The notes under the pieces are model-generated. The model saw only the letters and a list, made by a program, of their open reading frames with translations. It was not told where the DNA came from and made no database searches. This document shows positions 51,444 to 60,323 of a stretch of 64,000 bases of DNA, in pieces. Each line of letters opens with the position of its first letter. Position 1 is the stretch's first letter. The DNA comes from Microbacterium algeriense (GTDB lineage: Bacteria > Actinomycetota > Actinomycetes > Actinomycetales > Microbacteriaceae), in the NCBI RefSeq assembly GCF_008868005.1, contig NZ_WAAO01000003.1, positions 248,001-312,000 on the forward strand. The letters run 5' to 3'. A program made the position numbers and the translations under genes.

Positions 51444-52130
51444 TCAGTCCAGCTCGGAGCGAGTGAGGTCCTGCTCCTCCGCACGGTCGATGGTGCTCGG
51501 AAGCACCTCGTCGAAGAAGCTCACGAGCACGGCCCTGGTCTTCACGGCGTCGCGCTCGATCATCGCCGCGCGGAGGGCGCCGACGAAACCGTCGACGGCC
51601 TCCCAGTCGACGGCGTCGCGCGCATGCTGGCTGAACCGGCGGATCTGCGGTCCGAGACGCTCGATGATGACGGCGCGCGCGTCGTTGCCCTCGATGCGGG
51701 CGAAGCCGGTGGCGATGCCCCGCAGCGCGATGCTGAACCCGGCGACGTCGCGCGCCTTGGCCGATGACGACATCGCGTCGGCGAGCTCGGTGAGGTAGGC
51801 GACGTCGTCGTCCTGGATCAGCGGCATCACGTGGCGCACGGAGCCGATCCAGATGTCGCCGAAGAGATCCACCGCGTTGCGGACCTGGTCGAGGTCGATC
51901 GGCGCCACGCGCGTGTAGCGGTTGCGCTGCATCTCCACGAGACCGTGGTCGGCGAGCCGGTCGAGGGCATGGCGGATCGGGGTCTTCGAGGTTCCGAGCC
52001 GCTCCGCGAGCTCGTAGTCGCGCAACCGCTCACCGGGCCGCAGCTCTCCGGTGATGATCGCGTCCTGCAACCGCGCGTAGGCCTCGTCGCTCATCGACCG
52101 ACGCTCGAGGGGTCCGCCTGACAGTGCCAC
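51444..52130 (-). CDS. GntR family transcriptional regulator (FadR/FCD type)
   Basis: A 228-residue regulator. The N-terminal winged helix reads SDEAYARLQDAIITGELRPGERLRDYELAERLGTSKTPIRHALDRLADHGLVEMQ, and the all-helical FCD-type ligand domain follows (residues about 90-215). GTG 52130 is the start, with GGAGGA close upstream. It has no catabolic partner on either side; the gap upstream and the pseudogene beyond suggest that its target genes were lost or lie elsewhere. Confidence 0.9.
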   Translation of the reverse strand: MALSGGPLERRSMSDEAYARLQDAIITGELRPGERLRDYELAERLGTSKTPIRHALDRLADHGLVEMQRNRYTRVAPIDLDQVRNAVDLFGDIWIGSVRHVMPLIQDDDVAYLTELADAMSSSAKARDVAGFSIALRGIATGFARIEGNDARAVIIERLGPQIRRFSQHARDAVDWEAVDGFVGALRAAMIERDAVKTRAVLVSFFDEVLPSTIDRAEEQDLTRSELD

Positions 52131-52449
52131 ATGTCCTCCACTCGAACACGACAGTAGAGCCTGAAGTTCTACCTTCTATGCAATGTATCGCATCGCGCGT
52201 AATACCCGTGAAAAATCGGAGTCGCTGTCGTCTGCCGAGTCCGATCACGCGCCCGGTGGCCCGTCGAGGACGGTGGGCACGTATTCGAGCAGCTGCGTCC
52301 GCCGGTCGAACGTGCGCGATTCGACAAGGGGCGGACGCATCGCGATCATCGGCGCCGCACGGCGTGCCGCCGTCCGGAGGAGCGCGCGGGGGGGCACCGT
52401 CTCGAGGCGGAATTCGGCGGAGGCGCCGACGATCGTGGCGCACCTGGGG
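52131..52449. other. 319-base gap upstream of the GntR gene; possible GntR operator and decayed sequence
   Basis: At 52178-52193 ATGCAATGTATCGCAT is an imperfect palindrome (10 of 16 positions), close in style to GntR/FadR operators and well placed for autoregulation. The rest has lower GC near the GntR end (TACCTTCTATGCAATG, GTGAAAAATCGG). A minus-strand open frame to 52245 reads ASAEFRLETVPPRALL... but I cannot assign it; it may be the remnant of a lost gene. Confidence 0.35.
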
Positions 52450-52845
52450 TCAGGCGGAGACGGCCTCCCGGATGGCCTCGGCGGGGGTGGTCGTCGGGCG
52501 CCCGATGAGAGTGCGGAGGTCATCGCCCTCGACCAGGAGCTCGCCGCGCTTCAGGCTCTGATCAGAGTCCGCGAGAAGTTCGGCGATGGGCAGCGGGAGG
52601 CCGAACGAGGCCAGCACGGCGACATAGTCAGCGGCGGGGAGGTCGTTGTAGACGACCGGGGTCCCCGTGACGTCCGTGATCTCCGCGGCGAACTCGGCGA
52701 GCGTGAACGCAGCGTCTCCGCCCAGCTCGTAGACCTTGCCCGCGTGGTCGTCGCCGAGCAGCACGGCCACCGCGGCCTCGGCGAGGTCGCGACGGGTGAC
52801 GGCGTTGACGCGGCCCTCCCCGGCGATCGCGGCCGCGAGCTGAGC
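52450..52845 (-). pseudogene. 5'-truncated NmrA/SDR-type quinone oxidoreductase remnant
   Basis: The translation from about RAQLAAAIAGEGRVNAVTRRDLAEAAVAVLLGDD to the stop, including GKVYELGGDAAFTLAEFAAEITDVTGTPVVYNDLPAADYVAVLASFGLPLPIAELLADSD, matches the C-terminal half of NAD(P)H:quinone oxidoreductase type 2 (QorB-like) proteins of about 285 residues. The N-terminal Rossmann half is missing: upstream of about 52845 the frame stays open but reads unrelated Arg-rich sequence. About 130 residues of homology remain, so this is a deletion remnant, probably at a recombination boundary. Confidence 0.7.
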
Positions 52846-53062
52846 GCGCTCCTCGCCCCTCTCACCGCCTGGGTCGTCGGGAACGCGGACGACATCATCG
52901 ACGGACAGGACTCCGATGCTCCTGACAGGGACGCGCCGACCGCCCGGTGAGCCCGACACCTCCGCGAATCGGAGAGGAACTGTCCGATCACACGAGAATC
53001 GGAGAAGACGTCGCGGTGGACCCGCTTGACCCTGTCGCGAGGACAGGGTGTGGTCTGGGTTC

Positions 53063-54622
53063 ATGAACGAACGCCCCCTTCGACGAGTGCCTCGACGCCG
53101 TCCATACGCGATCCTCGCCGCCCTGGTGTCGGTTGTCTTCGCCGCCACCGCGTGCACCCCGGCCGACTCGCCCCCGCCGGAGGATTCGGAGAGTGGCGGG
53201 CTCGAGCGGTTCTACGAACAGCCGATGGACCTCGAGCCCTGCGAATTGCCTGGCTACGCCCCCGACAGCGTGATCGCGGGCGAGTGCGGACAGATCGAGG
53301 TGCCGCTGAACTACGAGGACCCTGATGCGACATCGGCGCAGATCGCAGTCTTTCGCGTTCCGGCCCGCGGAGAGTCTCCGATCGGTTCGCTCGTGGTCAA
53401 CCCGGGCGGTCCGGGTTTCCCTGGGGTCGGCTACGCGGCTCAGCTCGCGGACGTCTGGGCCGATAGCGCACTGACCGAGCGATTCGACATCGTCGGCTTC
53501 GATCCGCGCGGCACCGGCGCGACCGTGCCCGCGCTCGATTGCTACAGCGACGCGGAACGCGACGCGGGGGCGGGCAGCGCGAGCCAGCTGTCGTACTCCG
53601 GTGTGCGCCCTCTCGTAGAGGCATGCGCTGAGAGCGTGGGCGGGGAGGAGGCATTGGCGCACCTTGGTACCCGCGACGTCGCACGGGACATGGACATCAT
53701 GCGCGCTGTGCTGGGTGACCCTGCGCTCTCCTTCGCCGGCTCGAGCTACGGCACCAGGCTGGGCGCGGTGTATGCCGAAATATTCCCAGAGAACGTACGC
53801 GCTCTCGTACTGGATGGCGCGCTCGATCCACACGCGACCACTCTGGAGCGCCGCGCGCAGCAGTGGGCCGGCTTCCAGAGGTCGTTCGAACAGTTCGCCG
53901 CCTTCTGCGCCCAGCAAGGCGCCTGCGCGCTCGGCGACGATCCCGCCGTTGCAACCGAGGCGTATCAGCGACTGACACGCCCCCTCGTCGACTCACCGCT
54001 CATGACGGCGTCCGGGCGCGAACTCACGTTCGCCGATGTGAGCGACGCCATGGTGACGGGCCTCTACAGCTCCGCGACCTGGCCGGTGATGAGCCAGGGA
54101 CTCTTCGAGCTCGCACAGGGGAACGGGACCACCATGCTCGGCCTGAGGGACTTCTACCTCGGGCGCACCCCCGAAGGCACCTACGACAACGGCACCGAAG
54201 CGACTCTGGCGATCAACTGCCTGGACGAGGACCGGTTCACCGCGGCGGAACTGGCCGAACTGGAACGGACCGCGCTCGACGCCGCGCCGTTCCTCGATCC
54301 CGCGACCCCGATCCGCGAAACGTCAGACCTCTGCGAGGGATGGCCCGTCGAGCCGACCTTGGGCTTCCCCTACGCGGACGGGATCAGCGACCTCCCCCCG
54401 ACCCTGACGGTCTCGGTGACCGGCGACCCTGCGACCCCTCACGCCGGGGGCATCCGACTCGCGGAGACTCTCGGCGGATCGCTGCTGACCGTCGTGGGAG
54501 ACCAGCACGGGGCATTGCTGGCCGCCAATGACTGCGTGGAAGCGGCGGTCGCCGCCTATCTGGTCGACCTCGAGGTGCCAGCTCGCGATGCCCAGTGCAC
54601 GCTGGCCGAGGCCAACGGATGA
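53063..54622 (+). CDS. alpha/beta hydrolase, secreted TAP-like (tripeptidyl aminopeptidase) lipoprotein
   Basis: A 519-residue exported serine hydrolase. The signal peptide has RRR at 11-13 and ends with a lipobox-like FAATAC (Cys31). The core has the oxyanion VVNPGGPGFPGVGYA, nucleophile FAGSSYGTRLGAVYAEIFP, Asp in VTGDPATPHAGG and His in VVGDQHGALLAANDC, all typical of the proline iminopeptidase/TAP-like family with its C-terminal TAP_C domain. It probably releases N-terminal peptides outside the cell. ATG 53063 begins the signal peptide. It is the first intact gene of the accessory region. Confidence 0.9.
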   Translation: MNERPLRRVPRRRPYAILAALVSVVFAATACTPADSPPPEDSESGGLERFYEQPMDLEPCELPGYAPDSVIAGECGQIEVPLNYEDPDATSAQIAVFRVPARGESPIGSLVVNPGGPGFPGVGYAAQLADVWADSALTERFDIVGFDPRGTGATVPALDCYSDAERDAGAGSASQLSYSGVRPLVEACAESVGGEEALAHLGTRDVARDMDIMRAVLGDPALSFAGSSYGTRLGAVYAEIFPENVRALVLDGALDPHATTLERRAQQWAGFQRSFEQFAAFCAQQGACALGDDPAVATEAYQRLTRPLVDSPLMTASGRELTFADVSDAMVTGLYSSATWPVMSQGLFELAQGNGTTMLGLRDFYLGRTPEGTYDNGTEATLAINCLDEDRFTAAELAELERTALDAAPFLDPATPIRETSDLCEGWPVEPTLGFPYADGISDLPPTLTVSVTGDPATPHAGGIRLAETLGGSLLTVVGDQHGALLAANDCVEAAVAAYLVDLEVPARDAQCTLAEANG

Positions 54623-54666
54623 TCGAGATCGCGACCCGCGAGCAGGGCACCCGCCATAATCGGGTC

Positions 54667-55410
54667 ATGCCGTGGAGCACGACCGAACTCGCCGCGCTCG
54701 CCGGGACGACCGTCAACGCCATTCGCCACTACCACCGCGTGGGGTTGCTGGATCACCCCGAGCGTCGCTCCAACGGCTACAAGAGCTACGAAGCGACGCA
54801 TCTGCTGCGACTGCTGCAGATCCGTCGGTTGCGCGAGATCGGCGTACCCCTGGACCGGATCGAAGAGGTGGCGTCGGGTGCGCGACCGTCAGAAACCTTG
54901 AGAACGATCGACGCAGAGCTCGACATCGAGATCGAGCGGCTGCAGAGAATGCGCGCAGATATCAGCGTGATTCTCAACGGCGACTTCGCTGCGTGGCTCC
55001 CCGTCGAGTTCGAGGACGTCGCCGACCGATTATCACCGGCCGAGAAAGCGGTGATCCTCCTGTCGACGACACTGTATGACAGTCAGGCCTTGGCGGATAT
55101 CCGCCAGATGGTGCTGGACGAGGCAGACCGCTCGGCTGAGGCAAGCGAGGAGTTCGATACCCTCCCTCCGGACGCGGACGAGGACGTCCGCGTCCGCCTC
55201 GCCGAGCGTTTCGCCCCCGAGCTGGCTTCGGCATTCCGCCGGTACGCGTGGCTCACGGATCCTTCTGGACATATGAGCGTGCCCCTCGACGCCGCGCAGG
55301 TTGCTCTGGCCGAAGCGATGAGCGCGCTGTACAACCCCGCACAGCGCGATGTCATGGCGCAGGCGATCAAGCTCGCGCGGGCACAGGACGGCGAAAGCAC
55401 CCAGCCCTGA
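54667..55410 (+). CDS. MerR family transcriptional regulator
   Basis: A 247-residue regulator. The N-terminal winged helix reads WSTTELAALAGTTVNAIRHYHRVGLLDHPERRSNGYKSYEATHLLRLLQIRRLREIGVPLDRI, a typical MerR domain; the remaining 170 residues are helical with no recognised effector domain. CATAAT lies exactly six bases before the ATG, so it is probably leaderless. It contains a TTA leucine codon at 55030-55032, rare in genomes of this GC. It probably controls the oxidoreductase gene that follows. Confidence 0.88.
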   Translation: MPWSTTELAALAGTTVNAIRHYHRVGLLDHPERRSNGYKSYEATHLLRLLQIRRLREIGVPLDRIEEVASGARPSETLRTIDAELDIEIERLQRMRADISVILNGDFAAWLPVEFEDVADRLSPAEKAVILLSTTLYDSQALADIRQMVLDEADRSAEASEEFDTLPPDADEDVRVRLAERFAPELASAFRRYAWLTDPSGHMSVPLDAAQVALAEAMSALYNPAQRDVMAQAIKLARAQDGESTQP

Positions 55411-55589
55411 CGCCCCCAGCTGGCGCCCCCTCCCCACAGCAAAGGGTTTGCGAATAAAACTCGTCCCGTCTACGTTAAATCTGTACCGAGCGGTCTTGAA
55501 GTGCCGGGGAGATCTCACAGCCGGTCATTGAGGAGCGAACGCGCCGCAGCGGAAGTGCCGCCGGCTCGATACGAAGGAGAAGGATCATC

Positions 55590-56495
55590 ATGAAAGCCGC
55601 CGTCATCACCTCGTTCGGCGAACCGTCCGTATTGCGGGTCACGGAGGCCCCGCGGCCGGTACCGGGTCCGGGTCAAGTCCTGGCGCGGGTTCACGCCGCC
55701 GGAGTGAACCCGGCGGAGATCCTGGCACGCGCCGGCGCCTTCCGTCTGCCTGCACCCGCCATCATCGGATTCGAGTTCGCGGGCGTCATCGAGGCGGTCG
55801 GCTCGGGTGTCGACGAGGGCATGGTCGGCGACCGCGTCGCTGGGTGGCCGGACTCCGCGACCCAAGGCTCCTACGCCGAGTACACAGTGAGCAGCAACTT
55901 TGCGACCATCCCCGACGGTGTGTCCTTCGAGCACGCCGCGGCCACCGTCATCGGTGCCGATAACGCGGCGAGGGCTCTCGGGCTTCTGAACCTTCGTCCG
56001 GGTGAGACGCTCGTGGTCACGGGCGCGAGCGGGGCATTGGGGAGCGCTGCGGTGCAGTTCGCGCGACAGCGCGGTGCCACCGTGATCGGCGTCGCCGGCG
56101 CCTCCAACGCTGACTTCGTCAAGAGCCTCGGTGCGATCCCCGTCGCCCACGGACCGGGCCTGGTCGATCGCATCCGTGCGGCCGCGCCTGGCGGGGTCGA
56201 CGCCGCGCTGGACACCGCCGGCAAAGGACTCCTTCCCGCCCTCGTCGAAGTGCTCGGCGGCCCCGAGCGGGTCGTCACGCTCGCCGACCGCGATGCCGCA
56301 CGACACGGCGTCGAATTCAGCCCCGGAGGCAGCGGGAACCGCGACAGCCGCCCTGTCCAGGAAGCCCTAGACCTGATCGCCGCGGGCGCATGGACCGCGC
56401 GCATCAGCCGCAGCTTCCCGCTCGACCAGGCTGCGGACGCCCACCGACTCGTCGCCACGGGCCACACCCACGGCAAAGTCATCCTCCTTCCCTGA
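55590..56495 (+). CDS. NADP-dependent zinc-binding-type oxidoreductase (quinone oxidoreductase-like MDR)
   Basis: A 301-residue medium-chain dehydrogenase/reductase without the structural zinc loop. MKAAVITSFGEPSVLRVTEAPRPVPGPGQVLARVHAAGVNPAEILARAG is the GroES-like start, and LVVTGASGALGSAAVQFARQRGATVIGVAGA is the cofactor-binding fold. It most likely reduces quinones or activated enones with NADPH. GAAGGAGAAGGATCATC is a very good ribosome site. The 179 bases upstream, after the MerR gene, contain a TTGCGA (55448) and TACGTT (55471) pair with a 17-base spacer, a possible promoter. Confidence 0.9.
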   Translation: MKAAVITSFGEPSVLRVTEAPRPVPGPGQVLARVHAAGVNPAEILARAGAFRLPAPAIIGFEFAGVIEAVGSGVDEGMVGDRVAGWPDSATQGSYAEYTVSSNFATIPDGVSFEHAAATVIGADNAARALGLLNLRPGETLVVTGASGALGSAAVQFARQRGATVIGVAGASNADFVKSLGAIPVAHGPGLVDRIRAAAPGGVDAALDTAGKGLLPALVEVLGGPERVVTLADRDAARHGVEFSPGGSGNRDSRPVQEALDLIAAGAWTARISRSFPLDQAADAHRLVATGHTHGKVILLP

Positions 56496-56546
56496 CCCGG
56501 CCGACCGGCCCATCGACCACGACAACAATCAATTGGAGAATCCGAA

Positions 56547-57269
56547 ATGCCCGCAGTTCTCGTTCATGGTGTACCCGATACCCACCGGCTTTGGGACACC
56601 CTTCGTTCTCATCTTCAGCGCGAAGACATCGTCACGATCGATCTCCCCGGTTTCGATGCACCCCTCCCAGCGGGGTTCACGTCGACGAAAGAGGAGTACC
56701 TCGAGTGGCTCATCGAGAAGATCGAGCAGATCGGCGAACCCGTCGACCTTGTCGGTCATGATTGGGGGACTCTCCTGACAGGCCGCCTCGCATCCATCCG
56801 GCCGGATCTTGTGCGCACCTGGACGGGCATCAGCGGACCCATCGATCCCGAGTACCCATGGCACTATCTCGCCGAGATCTGGCAGACGCCGGGCGAGGGC
56901 GAGCAGTGGATGGCGGACCTCGATCTCGCGGAGTTCGCAGCGAGCCTGACCGAGGCGCAGATGCCCCGCGAAGCGGCAGAGGAGTCGGTTCGGCACCTCG
57001 ATGCCACCATGCGGGCCAGCATTCTCGCCCTCTACCGTTCGGCGATCGAGGTCGGAGCGGAATGGAAGCCGGGCTTGAGCAACGCGACCGCGCCAGCGCT
57101 GGTGATCTGGGGCCTCGACGATCCGTTCCTGCCGCATCGCTTCGCTGACGAGCTCGGCAATGCCACTCGCGCACGTGCCGTCTTCAAGTTGCGCAGCTCG
57201 CACTGGCCGATGATCGAGCGTCCAGCCGACGTGGCGCGCGAACTCGAGGCCCACTGGGATCACGCGTAA
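56547..57269 (+). CDS. alpha/beta hydrolase with Asp nucleophile (dehalogenase/epoxide hydrolase-like)
   Basis: A 240-residue cytosolic alpha/beta hydrolase. The oxyanion region is VHGVPDTHRLWD, the nucleophile elbow is VGHDWGTLL, with Asp rather than Ser, as in haloalkane dehalogenases and epoxide hydrolases, the acid is in IWGLDDPFLP, and the His is in RSSHWPMIERP. A short helical cap lies at about residues 120-180. The native substrate is unknown. The ribosome region AATTGGAGAATC upstream resembles that of the Gal80-like gene at 62973. Confidence 0.87.
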   Translation: MPAVLVHGVPDTHRLWDTLRSHLQREDIVTIDLPGFDAPLPAGFTSTKEEYLEWLIEKIEQIGEPVDLVGHDWGTLLTGRLASIRPDLVRTWTGISGPIDPEYPWHYLAEIWQTPGEGEQWMADLDLAEFAASLTEAQMPREAAEESVRHLDATMRASILALYRSAIEVGAEWKPGLSNATAPALVIWGLDDPFLPHRFADELGNATRARAVFKLRSSHWPMIERPADVARELEAHWDHA

Positions 57270-57429
57270 ACACCCGTACGCAGGCACCCGGGCTCGACCG
57301 TTACGCGAACGGCATTCTCACCCGCTCGCCATAGTGGGCTCGGGTGCCCCCGCATCACTTCACAACAGAACACCGTGACGCGGCCCTCCGAGATCTGCCG
57401 GGCTGCACGAGGCAGGAGCACTCAAGATC

Positions 57430-58560
57430 ATGAACTCAGCAAACGCCCGGATCGGCGTCGGCCTTGTCGGGGCTAGCGCCGATCGAGGGTGGGGTGGCAT
57501 AGCTCACATACCCGCACTGCAGGCTCTCGACGCGTTCCAGATCCGAGCCGTCAGTACGACACGAATGGCGAGCGCGAACGCAACCGCTCATCGACTGGGC
57601 GCCGACCTCGCCTTCGACACACATGAGGCTCTCGTCGAGCGGCCGGAGGTCGACCTGGTGGTGGTTGCGGTCAAGGTACCCGAGCACAAGCAGATCGTCT
57701 CCGACGCACTGGCCGCGGGCAAGATGGTCTACAGCGAATGGCCGCTCGCAAGAAACCTCTCGGAAGCCGAAGAGCTGGAGGGACTCGCACGCGAACGACA
57801 GCTGCGGACCGTTGCCGGGTTGCAAGGCGGCCTGCACCCGCCGATCCTCTTCCTTCGCGACCTGATCGCGCAAGGCGTGATCGGCAAGCCGCTCAGCACC
57901 AGCGTCCGAGCGCACGTGTCCGACGACATGTGGGTCGGCCGATACGACCCGCCGCTCGAGTACATGGCGCGGGCGGAGAATGGCGCCACGCTGCTGAGCA
58001 TCATGCTCGGCCACGGGCTGGAACCCCTCTCGCGCGTGCTCGGCAGGTTCGAGAACACTTCCGCCGTCGTCGCCAACCAGCGCGGCGACGGCATCCGCCT
58101 CTCGGATGGCTCATCGCTGCCGAAGGACGCGCCAGACGAGATCGTCGTCGCGGGTGTCCTCGAAGGCGGGACCGTCACTTCGCTGCACTACAGCGTCGGG
58201 CGCCCTGCCGGCACCGCGACAGCATGGGAGATCCACGGCACCGAGGGCAGTCTGCGTGTGGAGTCACCGTCGGGCTACATCCATTTCACCGACTTCACCA
58301 TCACGCTTCGCCGCGGCGATGAGCCTGTCCAAGTACTGCGGGTACCGCCCGCCTATGCAACTCCCGACCGGCAACTCGACGCACCAGCTGCAGGGGTCGC
58401 CCGCCTCTACGCCCAGTTCGCCGCCGACCTCCGCGATGGAACCACCAATGCACCGGACTTCACGGTGGCACTCGACCACCACCGGGTGCTCGATGCGATA
58501 ACACGGGCCGCTGAAACCGGTCATCGCCAACGCCTAGCCCGACCCCAATCCATCCTCTGA
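57430..58560 (+). CDS. Gfo/Idh/MocA family protein, Gal80-like
   Basis: A 376-residue NAD(P)-binding protein. The Rossmann start is GVGLVGASADRGWGGIAHIPALQAL, and the motif that is normally EKP reads VYSEWPLARNL, so the catalytic lysine is Trp here. This loss and the overall arrangement resemble Gal80, the fungal repressor of the same superfamily, more than an active dehydrogenase. The C-terminal beta-sheet domain starts at about 135. It is paralogous to the gene at 62973, where the position is Ser. Confidence 0.85.
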   Translation: MNSANARIGVGLVGASADRGWGGIAHIPALQALDAFQIRAVSTTRMASANATAHRLGADLAFDTHEALVERPEVDLVVVAVKVPEHKQIVSDALAAGKMVYSEWPLARNLSEAEELEGLARERQLRTVAGLQGGLHPPILFLRDLIAQGVIGKPLSTSVRAHVSDDMWVGRYDPPLEYMARAENGATLLSIMLGHGLEPLSRVLGRFENTSAVVANQRGDGIRLSDGSSLPKDAPDEIVVAGVLEGGTVTSLHYSVGRPAGTATAWEIHGTEGSLRVESPSGYIHFTDFTITLRRGDEPVQVLRVPPAYATPDRQLDAPAAGVARLYAQFAADLRDGTTNAPDFTVALDHHRVLDAITRAAETGHRQRLARPQSIL

Positions 58561-58593
58561 AACCTGACCGCGGTCCGGCTGCCGGGCCGTAGA

Positions 58594-59619
58594 TCAGCTC
58601 GGCCGACTCGTGCGGCCGTCTGCGATACCGTGCAAGCTCTGCCAATCGTCGGGCCGCCAGTCCACAGGTGGGGTCGTGATTGGGCCGGTGCCCCTGGTCC
58701 GGAACCACACCACGATGGTGGCCGCGATGAAGATGAGGGCCGGAAGGATGAAGCTGACGGCGATCGTCGAGTTGCCCCCTGAACGGTCACTCGCGCCGCT
58801 GAGGTCCCCGCTCGTGCCGACGGCGAAGACGTAGTTGAGCGTGTTGAAAGCCACGTGGAGAACGATGGCGATCTCGATTCCGCCCGAGCGCCAGGTGATC
58901 AGGCACGTCGTGATCGCCAGCAGGAAGTACCAGACCCATAGCCACGGGTCCATCGCCAAGTGGAGAGCCGCGAAAGCAAAGCCCGTGACTGCGATGCCCA
59001 GAACGAGGGAGGTGCGCGGGCCGCGCCCCCAACTGCCTGCAACTCGGAACACGAGTCCCCGCAAACCGAATTCCTCACCCGTTGCCTGCAACGGCACCAG
59101 GAGGAGCGTTCCGGCGAGCATCCAGAGCGCCTCGCTCTGGACCCACGCCACAGACTCTGTCGGGAGCAGGAAACTGCCGACGACATTCATGACGATGAAG
59201 ACGGGCAGGATGACGAACAGGGCCCGCGCGAAAAGGGCGAACCGGAAGCGGGAGAAGACCGAATAGAAGGACGCGAAGGGCACCCCGTAGAGCCAGCGCT
59301 GGATGAGCATGCTCAGCGGGATGAGCAAGGCGTTCGCGAACATACCCAAGATGTGCATCGACGGGGTGAGTCCTCCTCGACCCTCCGCCACCGGAGGTAT
59401 GCCCACAGCCTGGTCGAACAGCCGCGCGAGGAGGACCGATCCGAGGATGCCAGCCCACATTCCGCCGAGGAGCAGCACGATAGCGAGGATGCCCCGGCCG
59501 ACCCGACGCTTGTCGCCGGCCAGAGTGCGGTGGTACTCCACGCCGGGCCGGACGGCTCGTCCGCGTTGAGGGGCATTGTCGGTGCGGGCGGACGCGCCCT
59601 CGTCGTCGGTGAGATGCAT
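58594..59619 (-). CDS. CPBP family intramembrane metalloprotease
   Basis: A 341-residue membrane protein with about eight helices and the three Abi/CPBP motifs: GEEFGLRGLVFR (EExxxR), FAALHLAMD (FxxxH) and HVAFNTLNY (HxxxN). CPBP proteins are homologues of CAAX proteases; in bacteria many serve in bacteriocin maturation or self-immunity. An acidic, disordered N-terminal stretch (residues 1-30) precedes the membrane part. It lies next to the second two-component operon, and a near-perfect copy of the GTGACA-NN-TGTCAC palindrome is 36 bases upstream of its ATG. Confidence 0.88.
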   Translation of the reverse strand: MHLTDDEGASARTDNAPQRGRAVRPGVEYHRTLAGDKRRVGRGILAIVLLLGGMWAGILGSVLLARLFDQAVGIPPVAEGRGGLTPSMHILGMFANALLIPLSMLIQRWLYGVPFASFYSVFSRFRFALFARALFVILPVFIVMNVVGSFLLPTESVAWVQSEALWMLAGTLLLVPLQATGEEFGLRGLVFRVAGSWGRGPRTSLVLGIAVTGFAFAALHLAMDPWLWVWYFLLAITTCLITWRSGGIEIAIVLHVAFNTLNYVFAVGTSGDLSGASDRSGGNSTIAVSFILPALIFIAATIVVWFRTRGTGPITTPPVDWRPDDWQSLHGIADGRTSRPS

Positions 59620-59654
59620 GTAACCAGACTCCGTGGGTCCGTGCAGCGGCAGTA

Positions 59655-59668
59655 GTGTCAGATGTCAC
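59655..59668. promoter_or_regulatory. Palindromic operator, copy 2 (one mismatch), upstream of the CPBP gene
   Basis: The plus strand reads GTGTCAGATGTCAC; one half-site (TGTCAC) is perfect and the other has one change from GTGACA. It lies between the stop of the response-regulator gene (59706) and the CPBP start (59619), upstream of the latter on its strand. Confidence 0.5.
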
Positions 59669-59705
59669 GAGGTCGTGCGGTCCGCGGAACGGGTCTGTTC
59701 GGAGC

Positions 59706-60323
59706 TCAGAGCCAGCCGCGCTCGGCTGCCACGTGGGCCGCGTGATAGCGGGTGGAGGAGCCCGTTTTCTGCATCGCGCTCGACAGGTAGTTCCGCACGG
59801 TCCCCGGTGCGAGATGAAGCCTGCGAGCGATCTCTTTGACCGAGTGTCCGCCGTAGGCCGCGTGCAGGACGTCTCTCTCGCGGTCGGTCAAGGGAGAGTC
59901 GTCGACGACGGAGAGCTCTAGGACGTCGCGTCCGATCCAACGCCCTCCCGCGGATATCTCGCGGATGACAGCCGCGATCTCCTCCGGCTCGGCGTTCTTG
60001 CTGAGGAAGCCGCGCACGCCGAGTTCGAGCGCACGCCGCAGCACTCCTGGGCGGGCATGCCGTGTGAGCATCAGCACAGGCTGGCCGGGTATCTGCTGCT
60101 TGATGCGTGTGACGGCTTCGAGCCCGTCCATCGTCGGCATCTCCAGGTCGATGACGACGACGTCGGGGGTGGATCGAAGCGTGGCCGCTACGGCTGCCGC
60201 GCCGTCTGCGGCCTCTGCGACGATTTCGATCGTTCCGTCCGATGGGAGCAACGTCGCGAGAGCCGAGCGTAGTAGATGCTCGTCATCCACGAGGACAACG
60301 CGGATGACATCGTCGGTCGTCAC
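59706..60323 (-). CDS. LuxR/NarL-type response regulator (system 2)
   Basis: A 205-residue response regulator. The receiver has VDDEHL, the phospho-acceptor in VVVIDLEMPT and the switch residues in MLTRHA and FLSKN; the LuxR HTH is SPLTDRERDVLHAAYGGHSVKEIARRLHLAPGTVRNYLSSAMQKTG. It ends VAAERGWL, almost the same as system 1 (MAEERGWI). It is the last gene of the operon that starts at 61689 and overlaps the kinase by four bases. Confidence 0.92.
   Translation of the reverse strand: MTTDDVIRVVLVDDEHLLRSALATLLPSDGTIEIVAEAADGAAAVAATLRSTPDVVVIDLEMPTMDGLEAVTRIKQQIPGQPVLMLTRHARPGVLRRALELGVRGFLSKNAEPEEIAAVIREISAGGRWIGRDVLELSVVDDSPLTDRERDVLHAAYGGHSVKEIARRLHLAPGTVRNYLSSAMQKTGSSTRYHAAHVAAERGWL

Noticed and set aside
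52245..52523. 92-codon minus-strand ORF
   Set aside because: The first third overlaps the oxidoreductase remnant in another frame, and the rest matches no family I recognise; kept only as possible decayed sequence.
58594..59619. Bacteriocin or lantibiotic cluster around the CPBP protease
   Set aside because: No precursor peptide, modification enzyme or dedicated exporter lies nearby.
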